From Paraburkholderia sp. Ac-20340 (GTDB lineage Bacteria; Pseudomonadota; Gammaproteobacteria; Burkholderiales; Burkholderiaceae), in the NCBI RefSeq assembly GCF_017104965.1, contig NZ_JAAGPR010000006.1, positions 310,001 through 374,000 of the forward strand: a stretch of 64,000 nucleotides of DNA, written 5' to 3'. The notes below the pieces were generated by a model. It was given only the letters and a program-made list of their open reading frames with translations. It ran no database searches and had not been told where the DNA came from. Shown here piece after piece: positions 9,556-18,238 of the stretch. Position numbers and translations under genes: made by a program. How positions within the stretch are numbered: position 1 is the first letter of the stretch; each line of letters opens with the position of its first letter.

Positions 9556-9577
9556 CTGCGGACAATTGGGATATTAT
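9550..9577 (+). promoter_or_regulatory. Sigma-70-like promoter of the moron gene
   Basis: TTGTAA at 9550-9555 and TATTAT at 9572-9577 are separated by 16 bases. The pair overlaps the end of the GNAT-like gene and stands just before an AT-richer gene that has its own terminator. Confidence 0.55.
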
Positions 9578-9607
9578 CCTGAGACTTTCAGAACTACGGG
9601 GATAGCC

Positions 9608-10039
9608 ATGGCACGGCTATTTTTTGGTGCTCTATTGATGCTCATTGCATCAATTCCGCTTGCTCAAGAGATGCGGTCCGACTGTTCGTTCTACGATACC
9701 GGTGGGAACGAAATCGCGCCCGCGCGAATGACTGCTCAACAGCAAAGGCAGTCGCTTGCATGCTTCCGAGAGCGGGACACCGATCGTGAATTTAATGCAC
9801 TTTCCAACACGAAATCGCAGTCTTCTTTAGAGGTGGCGAAGGTTCGGGAAGATCGTTCTGTTCCGCATAATATCGGGTATGCGCTCGGAGTATTGTTTGC
9901 TTTTGTCATGATTTTTATGGGTGCCCGCGCGATATTGAGGCTTTTCTCTTTGGCGATTCATCGGCAGTCTTCGAACGACGCAGACGAAAAGGATTTTCAG
10001 CGATATATGAGAATCCAAGGTGCCAAGCGGAAAAGGTAA
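9608..10039 (+). CDS. Moron-like membrane protein with signal peptide, unknown
   Basis: 143 residues. The ATG at 9608 has GGGGA upstream. Residues 1-19 form a hydrophobic secretion signal ending L-A-Q. The middle is polar with two cysteines (S-D-C-S-F-Y and L-A-C-F). A single membrane helix follows at about residues 93-115, then a basic cytoplasmic tail ending in K-R-K-R. Base composition is clearly more AT-rich than its neighbours, and the gene has its own promoter (9550-9577) and terminator (10105-10140). This promoter-gene-terminator layout is that of a phage moron expressed from the prophage. Superinfection exclusion is a common role for such proteins, but nothing here proves it. Confidence 0.7.
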   Translation: MARLFFGALLMLIASIPLAQEMRSDCSFYDTGGNEIAPARMTAQQQRQSLACFRERDTDREFNALSNTKSQSSLEVAKVREDRSVPHNIGYALGVLFAFVMIFMGARAILRLFSLAIHRQSSNDADEKDFQRYMRIQGAKRKR

Positions 10040-10104
10040 CTGCGATCATTGACATTCCTAAACTTGCCTATAGAATTCTAGCCAGCAAGTAGCCCATCCC
10101 CGGA

Positions 10105-10140
10105 CGGCGCACCCTAACCAGGTGCGCCGTTTTTGTTTTT
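10105..10140 (+). terminator. Strong intrinsic terminator after moron gene
   Basis: CGGCGCACC at 10105-10113 and GGTGCGCCG at 10121-10129 form a perfect 9-bp stem with a 7-base loop, followed by TTTTTGTTTTT. Confidence 0.92.
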
Positions 10141-10151
10141 GGAGAGCAGGA

Positions 10152-11150
10152 ATGTCGAGTGGCGGCAGCAGCGGCGGAAGCACCACGACAACGCAGGAAT
10201 TGCCCTCGTGGGCGCAGCCGTATGCAGAGCAACTTCTGCAGCGCGGCGCGGATCTATCGAATCAGGCTGTTCCCACGTACACCGGCCAGACAGTCGCGGG
10301 CCTGAACGACACGCAGACGGGCGCAATCAGCGGTCTCACGAGTGCCGCAGGCTCGCAGGCATCGACCGCGAACACGGCTTCGAATCTCGCATCGTCGCTG
10401 GCGAATGGGTCGTACTACCAGACGTCGAATCCCTATACGGGCAATGTCACTGCGTCGACGGCTGCCGATTCCTATGCGGACCCGTCGAACAATGCGTATC
10501 TGGCTCAAACGGTGGCTGCGGCGAACAAGCAGATCACTGACGCCTATCAGACGGGCACCGGTGCGGACACGCTTTCGCAGTTCCGCAACTCGGGTGCGTT
10601 CGGCGGTAGCGCGCAACAACAGACGACGAGCCAGAACCAGACGAATCTTGCGAACACGCTCTCGAACAATACGGCAAGCATGTACAACTCGGCCTATAAC
10701 ACGGCCGCCAACGTCGCAACGCAAAACGCCGCGCAGCAGAACTCGGTGAACCTCGCGAATCAGTCTGTCGGCACGAGTGCGAATCAGGCTTCGAACGCGC
10801 AGAACAGCTCGAATTACTACAACTACCTCACCGCGCAGCAGAACGCGGTCAACGGTTCGACGGCTGCGAATACCGCTGCATCATCGCTCTACGGCAATCA
10901 GCTCACGGGTGGCACGACGGCACAAACGACGAGCCAGGACCAACTGAATGCCCTGTATCAGCAGTGGTACAACCAGGTCAATGCACCGTATTCGCAGCTC
11001 TCGACCCTGTCGAGTGCGTTGAGCGGCGCGCTTGGTAGTGGAGCGGGTACCAGCGTTCAAACGTCGAGCGGTGGCAGCAGCAATTCGCTGGCTACGCTGC
11101 TCGGTCTCGGTCAACTTGGCGTGGGCGCGTATAGCGCGATGAGTGCATGA
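10152..11150 (+). CDS. Ejection/internal virion protein, Asn/Gln/Ala-rich
   Basis: 332 residues, start ATG with GGAGAGCAGGA upstream. After a Gly/Ser opening and a short conserved segment (P-S-W-A-Q-P-Y-A-E-Q-L-L) the protein is largely Ala, Asn, Gln, Ser and Thr in helical form with few charges. This fits the small internal proteins of short-tailed phages that leave the capsid with DNA and help to span the envelope (compare P22 gp7/gp20), and it is followed by three more genes of this kind. The family is inferred from position and composition. Confidence 0.6.
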   Translation: MSSGGSSGGSTTTTQELPSWAQPYAEQLLQRGADLSNQAVPTYTGQTVAGLNDTQTGAISGLTSAAGSQASTANTASNLASSLANGSYYQTSNPYTGNVTASTAADSYADPSNNAYLAQTVAAANKQITDAYQTGTGADTLSQFRNSGAFGGSAQQQTTSQNQTNLANTLSNNTASMYNSAYNTAANVATQNAAQQNSVNLANQSVGTSANQASNAQNSSNYYNYLTAQQNAVNGSTAANTAASSLYGNQLTGGTTAQTTSQDQLNALYQQWYNQVNAPYSQLSTLSSALSGALGSGAGTSVQTSSGGSSNSLATLLGLGQLGVGAYSAMSA

Positions 11151-11593
11151 GTTCATCCGGTACTGACACGAGCGCACTGTCGTCGCTCGGATCTTCTTTC
11201 TCGACCGGCGCCAGCGGCGTGGGTTCGAACGGCTATGGCTTCACGCTGCCGAGCGATTTTGGCAGCGGCACAAGCTCGTTCGCTGGCCTATCTGGCGTTC
11301 AGTCGGGCATGTCATTGCCGACAGAAAGCGCTGGCTCGAACAGCTTCGGGTTCAGCATGCCGAGTTCATCGACGAATCTGGCCGGCCTATCGAACAGTCT
11401 CGGCGCAGCGAGCAAAACGCTCTCTTCGCCAACGTCATCGACGCAGCGCGCCAGCGGCGCCAATGGTCGCATGGCATTGCAGGCGCAAAACTTCACTGCG
11501 CCAATCGGCGACATGCTCGCCACTGGCGGCTCAAGTGCGGGGAATTCGCTGATCGCGCTGCTCCAGAAATACGCTCCTGGAGGTGCGGCATGA
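11147..11593 (+). CDS. Ser/Gly-rich small virion protein, unknown
   Basis: 148 residues, overlapping the previous gene by ATGA, so translation is coupled. It is made mainly of Ser, Gly, Ala and Thr with short repeats of G-F-(T/S)-(L/M)-P-S, which suggests a disordered or fibrous protein. A short C-terminal amphipathic helix (N-S-L-I-A-L-L-Q-K-Y-A) ends it. It is part of the ejection-protein block; its role is unknown. Confidence 0.55.
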   Translation: MSSSGTDTSALSSLGSSFSTGASGVGSNGYGFTLPSDFGSGTSSFAGLSGVQSGMSLPTESAGSNSFGFSMPSSSTNLAGLSNSLGAASKTLSSPTSSTQRASGANGRMALQAQNFTAPIGDMLATGGSSAGNSLIALLQKYAPGGAA

Positions 11594-11904
11594 GTGCAAG
11601 TCACAACGGGGCCGCTCAGCCCGGGCAAGTCAACAACGCATCGCTGCTCAATTCTGGCGCGGGCATGGGCGCAATGCTCGGTGGCGCGACCGGGCCCGCA
11701 GGCATGGCGGGGAACCTCGCTGGTGGCCTCGTGCAGGGCACCGTCGACCCCAACCACAGCGGCAACAGCGCAGGGAATATCGCCGGAGCGACGCTCAAGG
11801 GCGCGGGCACTGGTGCGGCCATCGGCTCAATTATCCCTGGGCTCGGCACGGCCGTCGGCGGCGTCGCGGGCGGTGTAATCGGCGCGCTGTCGACGCTTTT
11901 CTGA
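11590..11904 (+). CDS. Glycine-zipper small membrane-active virion protein
   Basis: 104 residues, coupled to the previous gene by an ATGA overlap. From residue 25 on it has repeated small-residue spacing (G-A-G-M-G-A-M-L-G-G, then G-A-A-I-G-S-I-I-P-G-L-G and G-G-V-A-G-G-V-I-G-A-L), the pattern of glycine-zipper helices that pack in membranes. In a set of ejection proteins, this suits a component of the temporary channel across the envelope. That function is inference. Confidence 0.6.
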   Translation: MSASHNGAAQPGQVNNASLLNSGAGMGAMLGGATGPAGMAGNLAGGLVQGTVDPNHSGNSAGNIAGATLKGAGTGAAIGSIIPGLGTAVGGVAGGVIGALSTLF

Positions 11905-11911
11905 GGCACCT

Positions 11912-13498
11912 ATGCCAAGTCTTCTCGATCTGATCGCGCAATACGGCAATTCGGCGAGCAACCCGTATGCGCAGCCGCCGCAACAAGCACCCGCGCCTGC
12001 TGCGCAGGCTTCTGCATCGCCTTCGTTGACGGTTCCGGTCAGCACGCTGATCGACCTGTTCGGCCGCTCGGCCAACAACCCCTATGCGATCGCCGCGCCG
12101 GCCGCTGCTGCGGGCGCTGCTTCGCAATCGACTGGTGCGCCGATGGGATTCGGCGGTGGCGGCGCGCTTCAAACTGGCACGCAACCGAGCGCGCCAGCTC
12201 CGACTGTTGCGCCAGCCGCCGCGGCGCCGCAGGCAAATGCGCCGCTTCAAATCGCTGCTGCTACTGGCGCGCCGGATGTGAATGTTGATGATCAAGGCAA
12301 CGCATCGGACGCATGGCAGCCGTCGGCCACTCCGAGCGGCTTGATCGGCGCGCTGATGCCTGCCGCGCAGGATGCCTCGACGTCGCCGCAGAAGTCGAAG
12401 ACGCTGCTGGAGGCGCTTGGCTCGACCATCTCGAGTGTTGGCGACAAGCTGACGAACCTCAACCCGAACGAAAGCCAGGCGCTGATCGCGTCGGGCCTGA
12501 CGATGCTCGCGGGCAACGACGGCACGCGCAATCTGAGCCAGCTTGTCGGCCTCGGCGGCATTGCAGGGCTCAACAGCTACAACGCGAATCGCGAAATGCA
12601 GACGCAGACCTCGCTCGCACAACAGAAGCTGCTTCAGACGGCTCAACAGCAGCAGTTCGACAACGCGCTCGCCGCGCGCAAGCAACTGTGGGACGAAAAC
12701 AAGCCGATCACAGTGGGGCAGGACCAATCGCTCTACGCGCGCGGTTCTGGCGGCTCTCTCACGCCGCTTGTTTCGGCGCAGCCCGGCGTCGTGCGCACCG
12801 TCGACGTCCAGGGGCAGGACGGCAGCACGTACACGGTCCAACTCGATCGAAATGGAGCGATGGTCGGGCAGCCGCTGCTGAAGTCGAATCCGAACGCTGG
12901 CCCGCTTGGCGATCAGCAGCAGAAAACCGTCAACGACGCGCAGACGAGCGCGGCAGCGGCGCGGCAGACGTACCAGAACACGGCCACGCTGGCGAACCAG
13001 CTCGCGAACGCTCCGGACTTTACGAGTGGTTTCGGCGCGTCTGTCAACGACACGATGAGCAAGTTGACCGGCAACAAGGACGCCGGCCAGCAGTTGCGTG
13101 GCCAACTCGCACAGTTCGCAAATTCCTCGATTCTGAGTGAATTGCCGCCGGGCTCCGCGTCTGACAAGGACATCCAGCTTGTGCGCAATGGCGTGCCGAG
13201 CGACACGGCGTCGAAGGACACGTGGCAGGCATACCTGTCGGCTGTCGGTCGCGTTCAGCAGGCCGCTGCACTGTTCCAGAACGCGAAATCGGACTACGTC
13301 ACCGCGAACCGCGGCGACCTCGGGCCGCTCAAGCGCGACGCCACGGTGAACGGCCAGCAGTATCCGGCCGGTACGACGCTCGCGCAGGCGCTTAGCGGTC
13401 AGGCGCCGCAGCAACAGCAATCCGCGCAGCAGTCTGGCAGGGGAGCAATTCCATACAGCGCGATTGTCGCAGCAGCTCAGCGGCGAGGTTGGAAATGA
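11912..13498 (+). CDS. Ejection protein (internal virion), 528 aa
   Basis: 528 residues. It has an Ala/Pro-rich first 150 residues, then a mostly helical body with coiled-coil segments (N-R-E-M-Q-T-Q-T-S-L-A-Q-Q-K-L-L around residue 230) and a conserved-looking stretch with L-S-E-L-P-P-G-S-A-S-D-K-D near residue 408. Late phage context, length and position just before the transglycosylase protein match the middle ejection protein of short-tailed phages (P22 gp20-like). It ends with an ATGA overlap to the next gene. Confidence 0.6.
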   Translation: MPSLLDLIAQYGNSASNPYAQPPQQAPAPAAQASASPSLTVPVSTLIDLFGRSANNPYAIAAPAAAAGAASQSTGAPMGFGGGGALQTGTQPSAPAPTVAPAAAAPQANAPLQIAAATGAPDVNVDDQGNASDAWQPSATPSGLIGALMPAAQDASTSPQKSKTLLEALGSTISSVGDKLTNLNPNESQALIASGLTMLAGNDGTRNLSQLVGLGGIAGLNSYNANREMQTQTSLAQQKLLQTAQQQQFDNALAARKQLWDENKPITVGQDQSLYARGSGGSLTPLVSAQPGVVRTVDVQGQDGSTYTVQLDRNGAMVGQPLLKSNPNAGPLGDQQQKTVNDAQTSAAAARQTYQNTATLANQLANAPDFTSGFGASVNDTMSKLTGNKDAGQQLRGQLAQFANSSILSELPPGSASDKDIQLVRNGVPSDTASKDTWQAYLSAVGRVQQAAALFQNAKSDYVTANRGDLGPLKRDATVNGQQYPAGTTLAQALSGQAPQQQQSAQQSGRGAIPYSAIVAAAQRRGWK

Positions 13499-16386
13499 CG
13501 AGCGCGGAACTTGATGGCCTTTCCGACGCGCAACTTTCCGCGCTCTTGGCAGCCAATGCTCCGAGCGGGGCGCCCATTCCTCGGCCTCCATCTGCTGCCG
13601 GTGGCAATGCATCAGAAATCGCTGCAATTCGTCAGAACGAATCGAGCGGCGCATCGGACACGCAAGCAGGCATCGTCAATCCGGCCTCGGGCGCGCGCGG
13701 CAGCATGCAGATCACGCCGACCGGTGCTGGCAGCTCCAATCCGGGGTTCGGTGTCGTTCCGTCGAACGGCACCCCCCAGGATGACGCGCGCACGGGCCGC
13801 GATTACTACGCAGCAATGCGTCAGCGCTATGGTGCGTCGGATCTCGCTGCGATTGCCTACAACTGGGGTCCTGGTAACACCGATAAGTGGCTAGCTGACG
13901 GTGGCGACCTGTCGAAGCTCCCCGACGAGACGCTCAAGTACGTGCTGAACTTCAAGCAGCAACTCGGCGACACAGGGCAGCAGGGTACGGCGCAAGGTTC
14001 GCAAAGTGGTCCATATGTTCCAGGGGTTACCGACAACCAGATCCCATCCGCCACGTCTTCGTCTCAACCTGATACCAGCTTCCTTGCGAAGCTAGGTGCT
14101 GGTGCGAGCGAAGGTTTCGCAAATACGATCCTTGGCGCGCAAGCGCTTGTCGGTCGCGGGCTTGATTCCCTCGGCGCGTCTGATGCCGGTAATTTCTTGG
14201 TCAAGGATGCACAGGCGCGTTCTCGTGAGGCGTCGGAAACTGCCGCACAAACTGCTGGCGATAGCGGTTGGCGAACGGCTGGAAATATCGTCGGCGGTAT
14301 CGCTCCAGCGTTTCTAGTTGGTCCTGAAGTACTTCCGCAAGTTGCTGCGGGAGGGCTTATGGGCGCAGGAAATGCAGCTCTCACAGATCAATCGATCTTC
14401 CCCGCGCTTGCGGCAGGCGGCGCACTTGGGGCTGCTGGCTATGGTGCCGGTAAGCTGATCGGAGCGGGAATCAGTGCAGCGCGCCCAATGGTTTCACGGG
14501 CCATAGATGCATGGCGCAACGGCGATGCCGCAGCGACTGGCCGAATTGCTTCGGCGCTTGGCGGCGATCTCGACAGCACGATCGCTTCGCTTAATGCGAA
14601 TTCGAACGAAATCATCCCCGGCAGTCTGCCGACGGCTGCTGAAGCTGGCCAGAATACGCAGCTTGTGGGCCTGCAGCGCGCGCTCCAGAACACCGAGCAA
14701 GGTCAGATCGCATTCACGGACCGCCTGAACGCGAACAATGCCGCGCGCTGGCAGGCCGCAAATGCTGCGGTTGGCTCCGACCTGACAAATGAGGCTGATG
14801 CGTTCACGCAGGCCCAAGCGGGCCGTCTTGCCGCCGGTCAGTCGGAATTGCCGCCGCTCACGCAGGCTCAAGCCGACGTCATGCAGACGCCCGGCTATGC
14901 GCAGGCTATGCGCAACGCTCGCGCGCTCGCAGATAACCGCGGCAGCGCTGCATTCGACGACCAGCAAACGCCGCTGCTTCAGCAGTTGCGCCAAGGTATC
15001 GACGACATCGCGGGCACGCCTGAGACGATCGACGCGCTCAAGGCAGCGCGCGGGCAGACGGCGGACGATCTTTTCGGCTCTGCCGACATGTCGGTGCCGA
15101 CAAGCTGGCCGGAGTACTCGGCGCTTGCCGAAAAGCCCGCGTTCCGGCAGGCGATGGCAACCGCACAGACCATGTCGGATAACCTCGGCGAAGGTCCGAT
15201 CATCGCGAATGAGGCGGACGGTGCGGGCGAGTGGGTATCAGGCCGAGGGCTGCTGTACGCGAAGGGCGTGCTCGACGATCAAATCAACCGCCTGCTGCAG
15301 CAGGAGCAGAATGCGCAGGCTCGCCCGATCATCGCCGTCCGCAATCAGCTAGTCGGTCTGATGGACCGCGCGAGTCCGGATTATGCGCCGGCGCGCGCGC
15401 AATTTCAGGCCGACACGGTGCCGATCAATGCGCAGACGGCGCTGCAGGCGCGCCTCAACGGCACCGTCGATCCGCTCACTGGCGCTGTGAGCCCAAACAA
15501 GTTGCGGCAGACGATCAACAGCATCGCTGGTGAACAATTGAAGCCCGGCGCGCGCGCAGCGGACGCTGTGACGCCGCAGACGATCGAGCAGCTTCGTGCA
15601 CTCGGGCAGCAGGCCCAAGCGACACCGTCGAATCTTGTCGGGCTTTCAGGCGAAGGTCAGGAATACATGCGGCAGGCGCTGCAGGATCGCGTGCGCGCGA
15701 GTGCCGACACCCTGGCTAAGCGGGAGGCCAATCAGGCGGCATCGAGCTACGACGCGTATCTATCGCAGAACTCACCGAGCTATGCCAACTATCTCCGGCA
15801 GGCGGCTACAACCGGTGCTGATATTCAGTCGCGCCAGCAGCTCGCAGCGGCCCTCGAAAAGCTCGGTATCGGCGCGCACAACACCGCGGGTGATCCGATT
15901 CTCACGCTGAACGGTGCAAAGAGCCTCATGCCGTCGAGCGCGCCGCTCACGGGCCCGGCTCGCTCGGCCGCAGTTGATCTGATCTCGGATCTCACGCGCG
16001 CATCCGCAGCAAACAACGCACTCGGCGCGGCCGGCAGTCAGACCTACGCGAACGCGCAACTCGGCGGCGGATTGCTGGGGCAGTTCATGCGCGGTGGCAG
16101 CCTGCCAACGGCCGGCGGCGTCGCTGGTGGCTTTAAGGGCGCGGCGATCGGCTATGCAGTCAAGAACGCGGTTGCGAAAGCAAATGCGCGCACGGAAAAG
16201 GCGGCGATTGACCTGCTGCTGAATCCGAAAAAGCTCGCGCGAGCGCTTGAGGACTTTAAGGACCAGCCTCAAGCAAAGCAGGTATTCGTCGACACGCTCA
16301 AGCAGAAAGCATCCGGCGCGGGCCGCGCTGGCGTGCGAGCGGTGCAGGCATATGAAGCTGCTCGAACACAGGGCCAGCAACGGTAA
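13495..16386 (+). CDS. Ejection protein with lytic transglycosylase domain
   Basis: 963 residues; the ATG at 13495 overlaps the previous stop (ATGA). Residues about 40-150 form an SLT-type transglycosylase domain: I-R-Q-N-E-S-S-G holds the catalytic Glu, followed by G-S-M-Q-I-T-P and A-I-A-Y-N-W-G-P-G-N. This domain cuts peptidoglycan so DNA can pass during infection. A Gly/Ala-rich hydrophobic stretch follows (about residues 235-330), likely membrane-inserting, and the rest is a long helical body. The layout matches large ejection proteins that carry their own wall hydrolase at the N-terminus (compare T7 gp16). Confidence 0.85.
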   Translation: MTSAELDGLSDAQLSALLAANAPSGAPIPRPPSAAGGNASEIAAIRQNESSGASDTQAGIVNPASGARGSMQITPTGAGSSNPGFGVVPSNGTPQDDARTGRDYYAAMRQRYGASDLAAIAYNWGPGNTDKWLADGGDLSKLPDETLKYVLNFKQQLGDTGQQGTAQGSQSGPYVPGVTDNQIPSATSSSQPDTSFLAKLGAGASEGFANTILGAQALVGRGLDSLGASDAGNFLVKDAQARSREASETAAQTAGDSGWRTAGNIVGGIAPAFLVGPEVLPQVAAGGLMGAGNAALTDQSIFPALAAGGALGAAGYGAGKLIGAGISAARPMVSRAIDAWRNGDAAATGRIASALGGDLDSTIASLNANSNEIIPGSLPTAAEAGQNTQLVGLQRALQNTEQGQIAFTDRLNANNAARWQAANAAVGSDLTNEADAFTQAQAGRLAAGQSELPPLTQAQADVMQTPGYAQAMRNARALADNRGSAAFDDQQTPLLQQLRQGIDDIAGTPETIDALKAARGQTADDLFGSADMSVPTSWPEYSALAEKPAFRQAMATAQTMSDNLGEGPIIANEADGAGEWVSGRGLLYAKGVLDDQINRLLQQEQNAQARPIIAVRNQLVGLMDRASPDYAPARAQFQADTVPINAQTALQARLNGTVDPLTGAVSPNKLRQTINSIAGEQLKPGARAADAVTPQTIEQLRALGQQAQATPSNLVGLSGEGQEYMRQALQDRVRASADTLAKREANQAASSYDAYLSQNSPSYANYLRQAATTGADIQSRQQLAAALEKLGIGAHNTAGDPILTLNGAKSLMPSSAPLTGPARSAAVDLISDLTRASAANNALGAAGSQTYANAQLGGGLLGQFMRGGSLPTAGGVAGGFKGAAIGYAVKNAVAKANARTEKAAIDLLLNPKKLARALEDFKDQPQAKQVFVDTLKQKASGAGRAGVRAVQAYEAARTQGQQR

Positions 16387-16400
16387 CCGGGGATCACTGG

Positions 16401-16901
16401 ATGGGTGAACAGATGGTAGTCACCGACTCGACGTTGGCGATGCTACTTGAGCGCGTGAATAACTCGCTCGATGGACAGCAGAAGATCGAGGGCAAGCTCG
16501 AATTGATGATGCAGATGCAGCTCACGCTGGCATCTCAACAAGAGCAGATCAAATCGCTCCAGGTAGGGCAACAGCGTCTTTTTGAGAAGTCTGACGACGC
16601 TGACGATCGTTTCGACAAGTTGCGCGAGGAGGACATTACGCCGTTGCGCGACGACATGATCGGCAACCGGCGCGCGATCCGTGTGCTCGGGATCGTCGGC
16701 TCTTTGATCTTCGCTGCATCCGGGACGCTCTATTCGCAATGGCGCCCCTGGCAGACTGATTTGCAGGCAGCAAAGCAGGCGCGCGACGACCAACTGGCGA
16801 AGTATTCGCAGGACGTCGGAAAGGAGCTCCAGTCGAACGATCGCCGACTTACCGTGCTTGAGTTTCGGGCAAACAACCTCGATCAGAAAGGGGCGAAGTG
16901 A
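16401..16901 (+). CDS. Coiled-coil membrane protein of lysis region
   Basis: 166 residues. A long Glu/Gln/Lys coiled coil (residues 10-80) is followed by one membrane helix (V-L-G-I-V-G-S-L-I-F-A-A-S-G-T-L-Y, about 95-112) and a second charged helix. Similar proteins lie just before holin genes in many phages of proteobacteria. It may tune lysis or serve as a small structural anchor; no enzyme motif is seen. Its stop overlaps the start of the holin gene. Confidence 0.6.
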   Translation: MGEQMVVTDSTLAMLLERVNNSLDGQQKIEGKLELMMQMQLTLASQQEQIKSLQVGQQRLFEKSDDADDRFDKLREEDITPLRDDMIGNRRAIRVLGIVGSLIFAASGTLYSQWRPWQTDLQAAKQARDDQLAKYSQDVGKELQSNDRRLTVLEFRANNLDQKGAK

Positions 16902-17167
16902 TGTCGATTCGACTTGTCGATGACTGGAAAAAAGTGTGGACCTATGGGTCTGCGCAACTCGCGCTGCTGGGCGCCGGTATTGCAGCGGCAAGCCCTGCGC
17001 TCGATGCCTGGAATGTCGTGCCTGACGTGGTGAAAAAAGCGCTTCCCGCGTCGATTTCTGCCGCGATGCCGCTCATCATCATATTCGGTGCGATTTTCGC
17101 TGTGCGGCACGTCACGACCGACTCTGCCACGGAGGCGAAGAGTGTCGACGCCAGCAAAGACCAGTAA
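16901..17167 (+). CDS. Phage holin
   Basis: 88 residues with two hydrophobic segments (A-Q-L-A-L-L-G-A-G-I-A-A and A-M-P-L-I-I-I-F-G-A-I-F-A-V) and a charged C-terminus. The N-terminal D-D-W-K-K-V-W-T-Y-G-S pattern is common in class II-like holins of proteobacterial phages. The gene is directly before, and overlaps by 26 bases, the endolysin gene. With a SAR endolysin downstream, the protein is expected to act as a pinholin that depolarises the inner membrane. The ATG at 16901 is used; a GTG lies just before it. Confidence 0.8.
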   Translation: MSIRLVDDWKKVWTYGSAQLALLGAGIAAASPALDAWNVVPDVVKKALPASISAAMPLIIIFGAIFAVRHVTTDSATEAKSVDASKDQ

Positions 17168-17663
17168 GCCGCGCGGAAAGGCCGCGTTAATCGCCAGCGT
17201 CGGCGCGACGGCGGCAGCGTCGCTCATCGCATTGACCTCGAGCATGGAAGGCGTTCGACTCACGCCGTATGACGACCATTTGGCGGGGAATATCCAGACG
17301 GTCTGCTTCGGCGAGACGAACATCGAAATGCGCCGTTACACCATGCCTGAGTGCCAGGACATTCTGGGCGGCAGCCTTGCGGGCTATGCGAGCGAAGTGA
17401 AGTCGGTGACGCCTGGGTTCGACGCGCTCACTGATGGCCAGAAAGTGGCCGTCGTCGACCTCGCATACAACACGGGACTGCCGAACTATCGCGGATCGAC
17501 GTTGCGGCGCATGTATTCAACGAAGCAATTCCCCGCGGCGTGCGATCAGTTTCTGCGCTGGCGCTTCGTGGGCGACCGGGATTGCGCTGTCGCTGCCAAC
17601 GGCTGCGGCGGCATTTACAAACGGCGGCAGCTCGAGCGCGCCGCGTGCCTTGGAGAACACTGA
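17142..17663 (+). CDS. SAR endolysin, GH24 lysozyme
   Basis: 173 residues starting at the GTG at 17142, with GGAGG six bases upstream, inside the holin gene. Residues 13-35 form a weakly hydrophobic Ala/Ser/Thr/Gly-rich segment typical of a signal-arrest-release domain, which holds the enzyme inactive in the membrane. The GH24 catalytic triad follows: Glu in S-M-E-G-V-R, Asp in P-Y-D-D-H, Thr in Q-T-V-C-F-G. Two residues more than usual separate Asp and Thr. Several cysteines (V-C-F, P-E-C, A-A-C, R-D-C, N-G-C) could allow disulphide control, as in phage P1 and P21 relatives. It cuts peptidoglycan once released. Confidence 0.88.
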   Translation: MSTPAKTSKPRGKAALIASVGATAAASLIALTSSMEGVRLTPYDDHLAGNIQTVCFGETNIEMRRYTMPECQDILGGSLAGYASEVKSVTPGFDALTDGQKVAVVDLAYNTGLPNYRGSTLRRMYSTKQFPAACDQFLRWRFVGDRDCAVAANGCGGIYKRRQLERAACLGEH

Positions 17664-18235
17664 TGCTCGCATTTTTGAAACTGGCGTGGCCGTACATTCT
17701 CGCTGCTGTGATTGGTGGAGCGATAGGCTATGGCGTCGAGCATCTGTATCTCGGAACTGAACTGGCAAACGAACGCGCGGCGCGCGCGAGCGATAGCGAG
17801 CGGCACGCGAATGACCTGTCTTTGATCTCGAAGGCAGCACTCGACGCAGAGCAGCGTGCGATCGACACGCACACAGTTGCGGAAGGAAAGATCACGACGC
17901 TGGACCAGCAACTCACGCAAGAGAAGGAAGCACATGAAGCCGACAACGCGCGCAATCGCGCCGCTATTGCTGACGGTACTCGCCGCCTGCGCATCACAGT
18001 CTCAAACTTCCGTGCAGCCGGTAGCAACGAAGCCGATCGCGGCGCCGGCACCGGCAGCGTGGGCGATGGTGCCGGTGGCACAGCCGAGCTACCACGCCCG
18101 TTTGGACTCGCTCTTTTCGCCATCGCCGACGACGCCGACAACGACGCCCGCGCAAAAGCCGACTATCTCCAAGGATACGTCTGCGTCCTCCAGCGCCAAG
18201 GACTGATCCAGGGCACTTGCAACGCACCGGAGTAA
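17663..18235 (+). CDS. i-spanin (Rz-like)
   Basis: 190 residues, coupled to the endolysin by a TGATG overlap. An N-terminal membrane anchor (F-L-K-L-A-W-P-Y-I-L-A-A-V-I-G-G) is followed by a periplasmic coiled coil (A-N-E-R-A-A-R-A-S-D-S-E-R through T-T-L-D-Q-Q-L-T-Q-E-K-E). This is the inner-membrane half of the spanin complex that joins inner and outer membranes at the last stage of lysis. The partner o-spanin is fully embedded in another frame of this gene. Confidence 0.9.
   Translation: MLAFLKLAWPYILAAVIGGAIGYGVEHLYLGTELANERAARASDSERHANDLSLISKAALDAEQRAIDTHTVAEGKITTLDQQLTQEKEAHEADNARNRAAIADGTRRLRITVSNFRAAGSNEADRGAGTGSVGDGAGGTAELPRPFGLALFAIADDADNDARAKADYLQGYVCVLQRQGLIQGTCNAPE
17934..18206 (+). 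CDS. o-spanin (Rz1-like lipoprotein), embedded gene
   Basis: 90 residues, read in the +1 frame and lying wholly inside the i-spanin gene. GAAGGAAG precedes the ATG at 17934. A short signal with lipobox L-A-A-C (residues 22-25, cysteine lipidated) is followed by a Pro/Ala-rich stretch, as in Rz1. It is anchored in the outer membrane and binds the C-terminus of the i-spanin. Confidence 0.88.
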   Translation: MKPTTRAIAPLLLTVLAACASQSQTSVQPVATKPIAAPAPAAWAMVPVAQPSYHARLDSLFSPSPTTPTTTPAQKPTISKDTSASSSAKD

Positions 18236-18238
18236 CGA

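Noticed and set aside
11831-13654. A 607-codon minus-strand open frame in the ejection genes
   Set aside because: Arg-rich product with no motif, opposite to coupled phage genes with ATGA overlaps.
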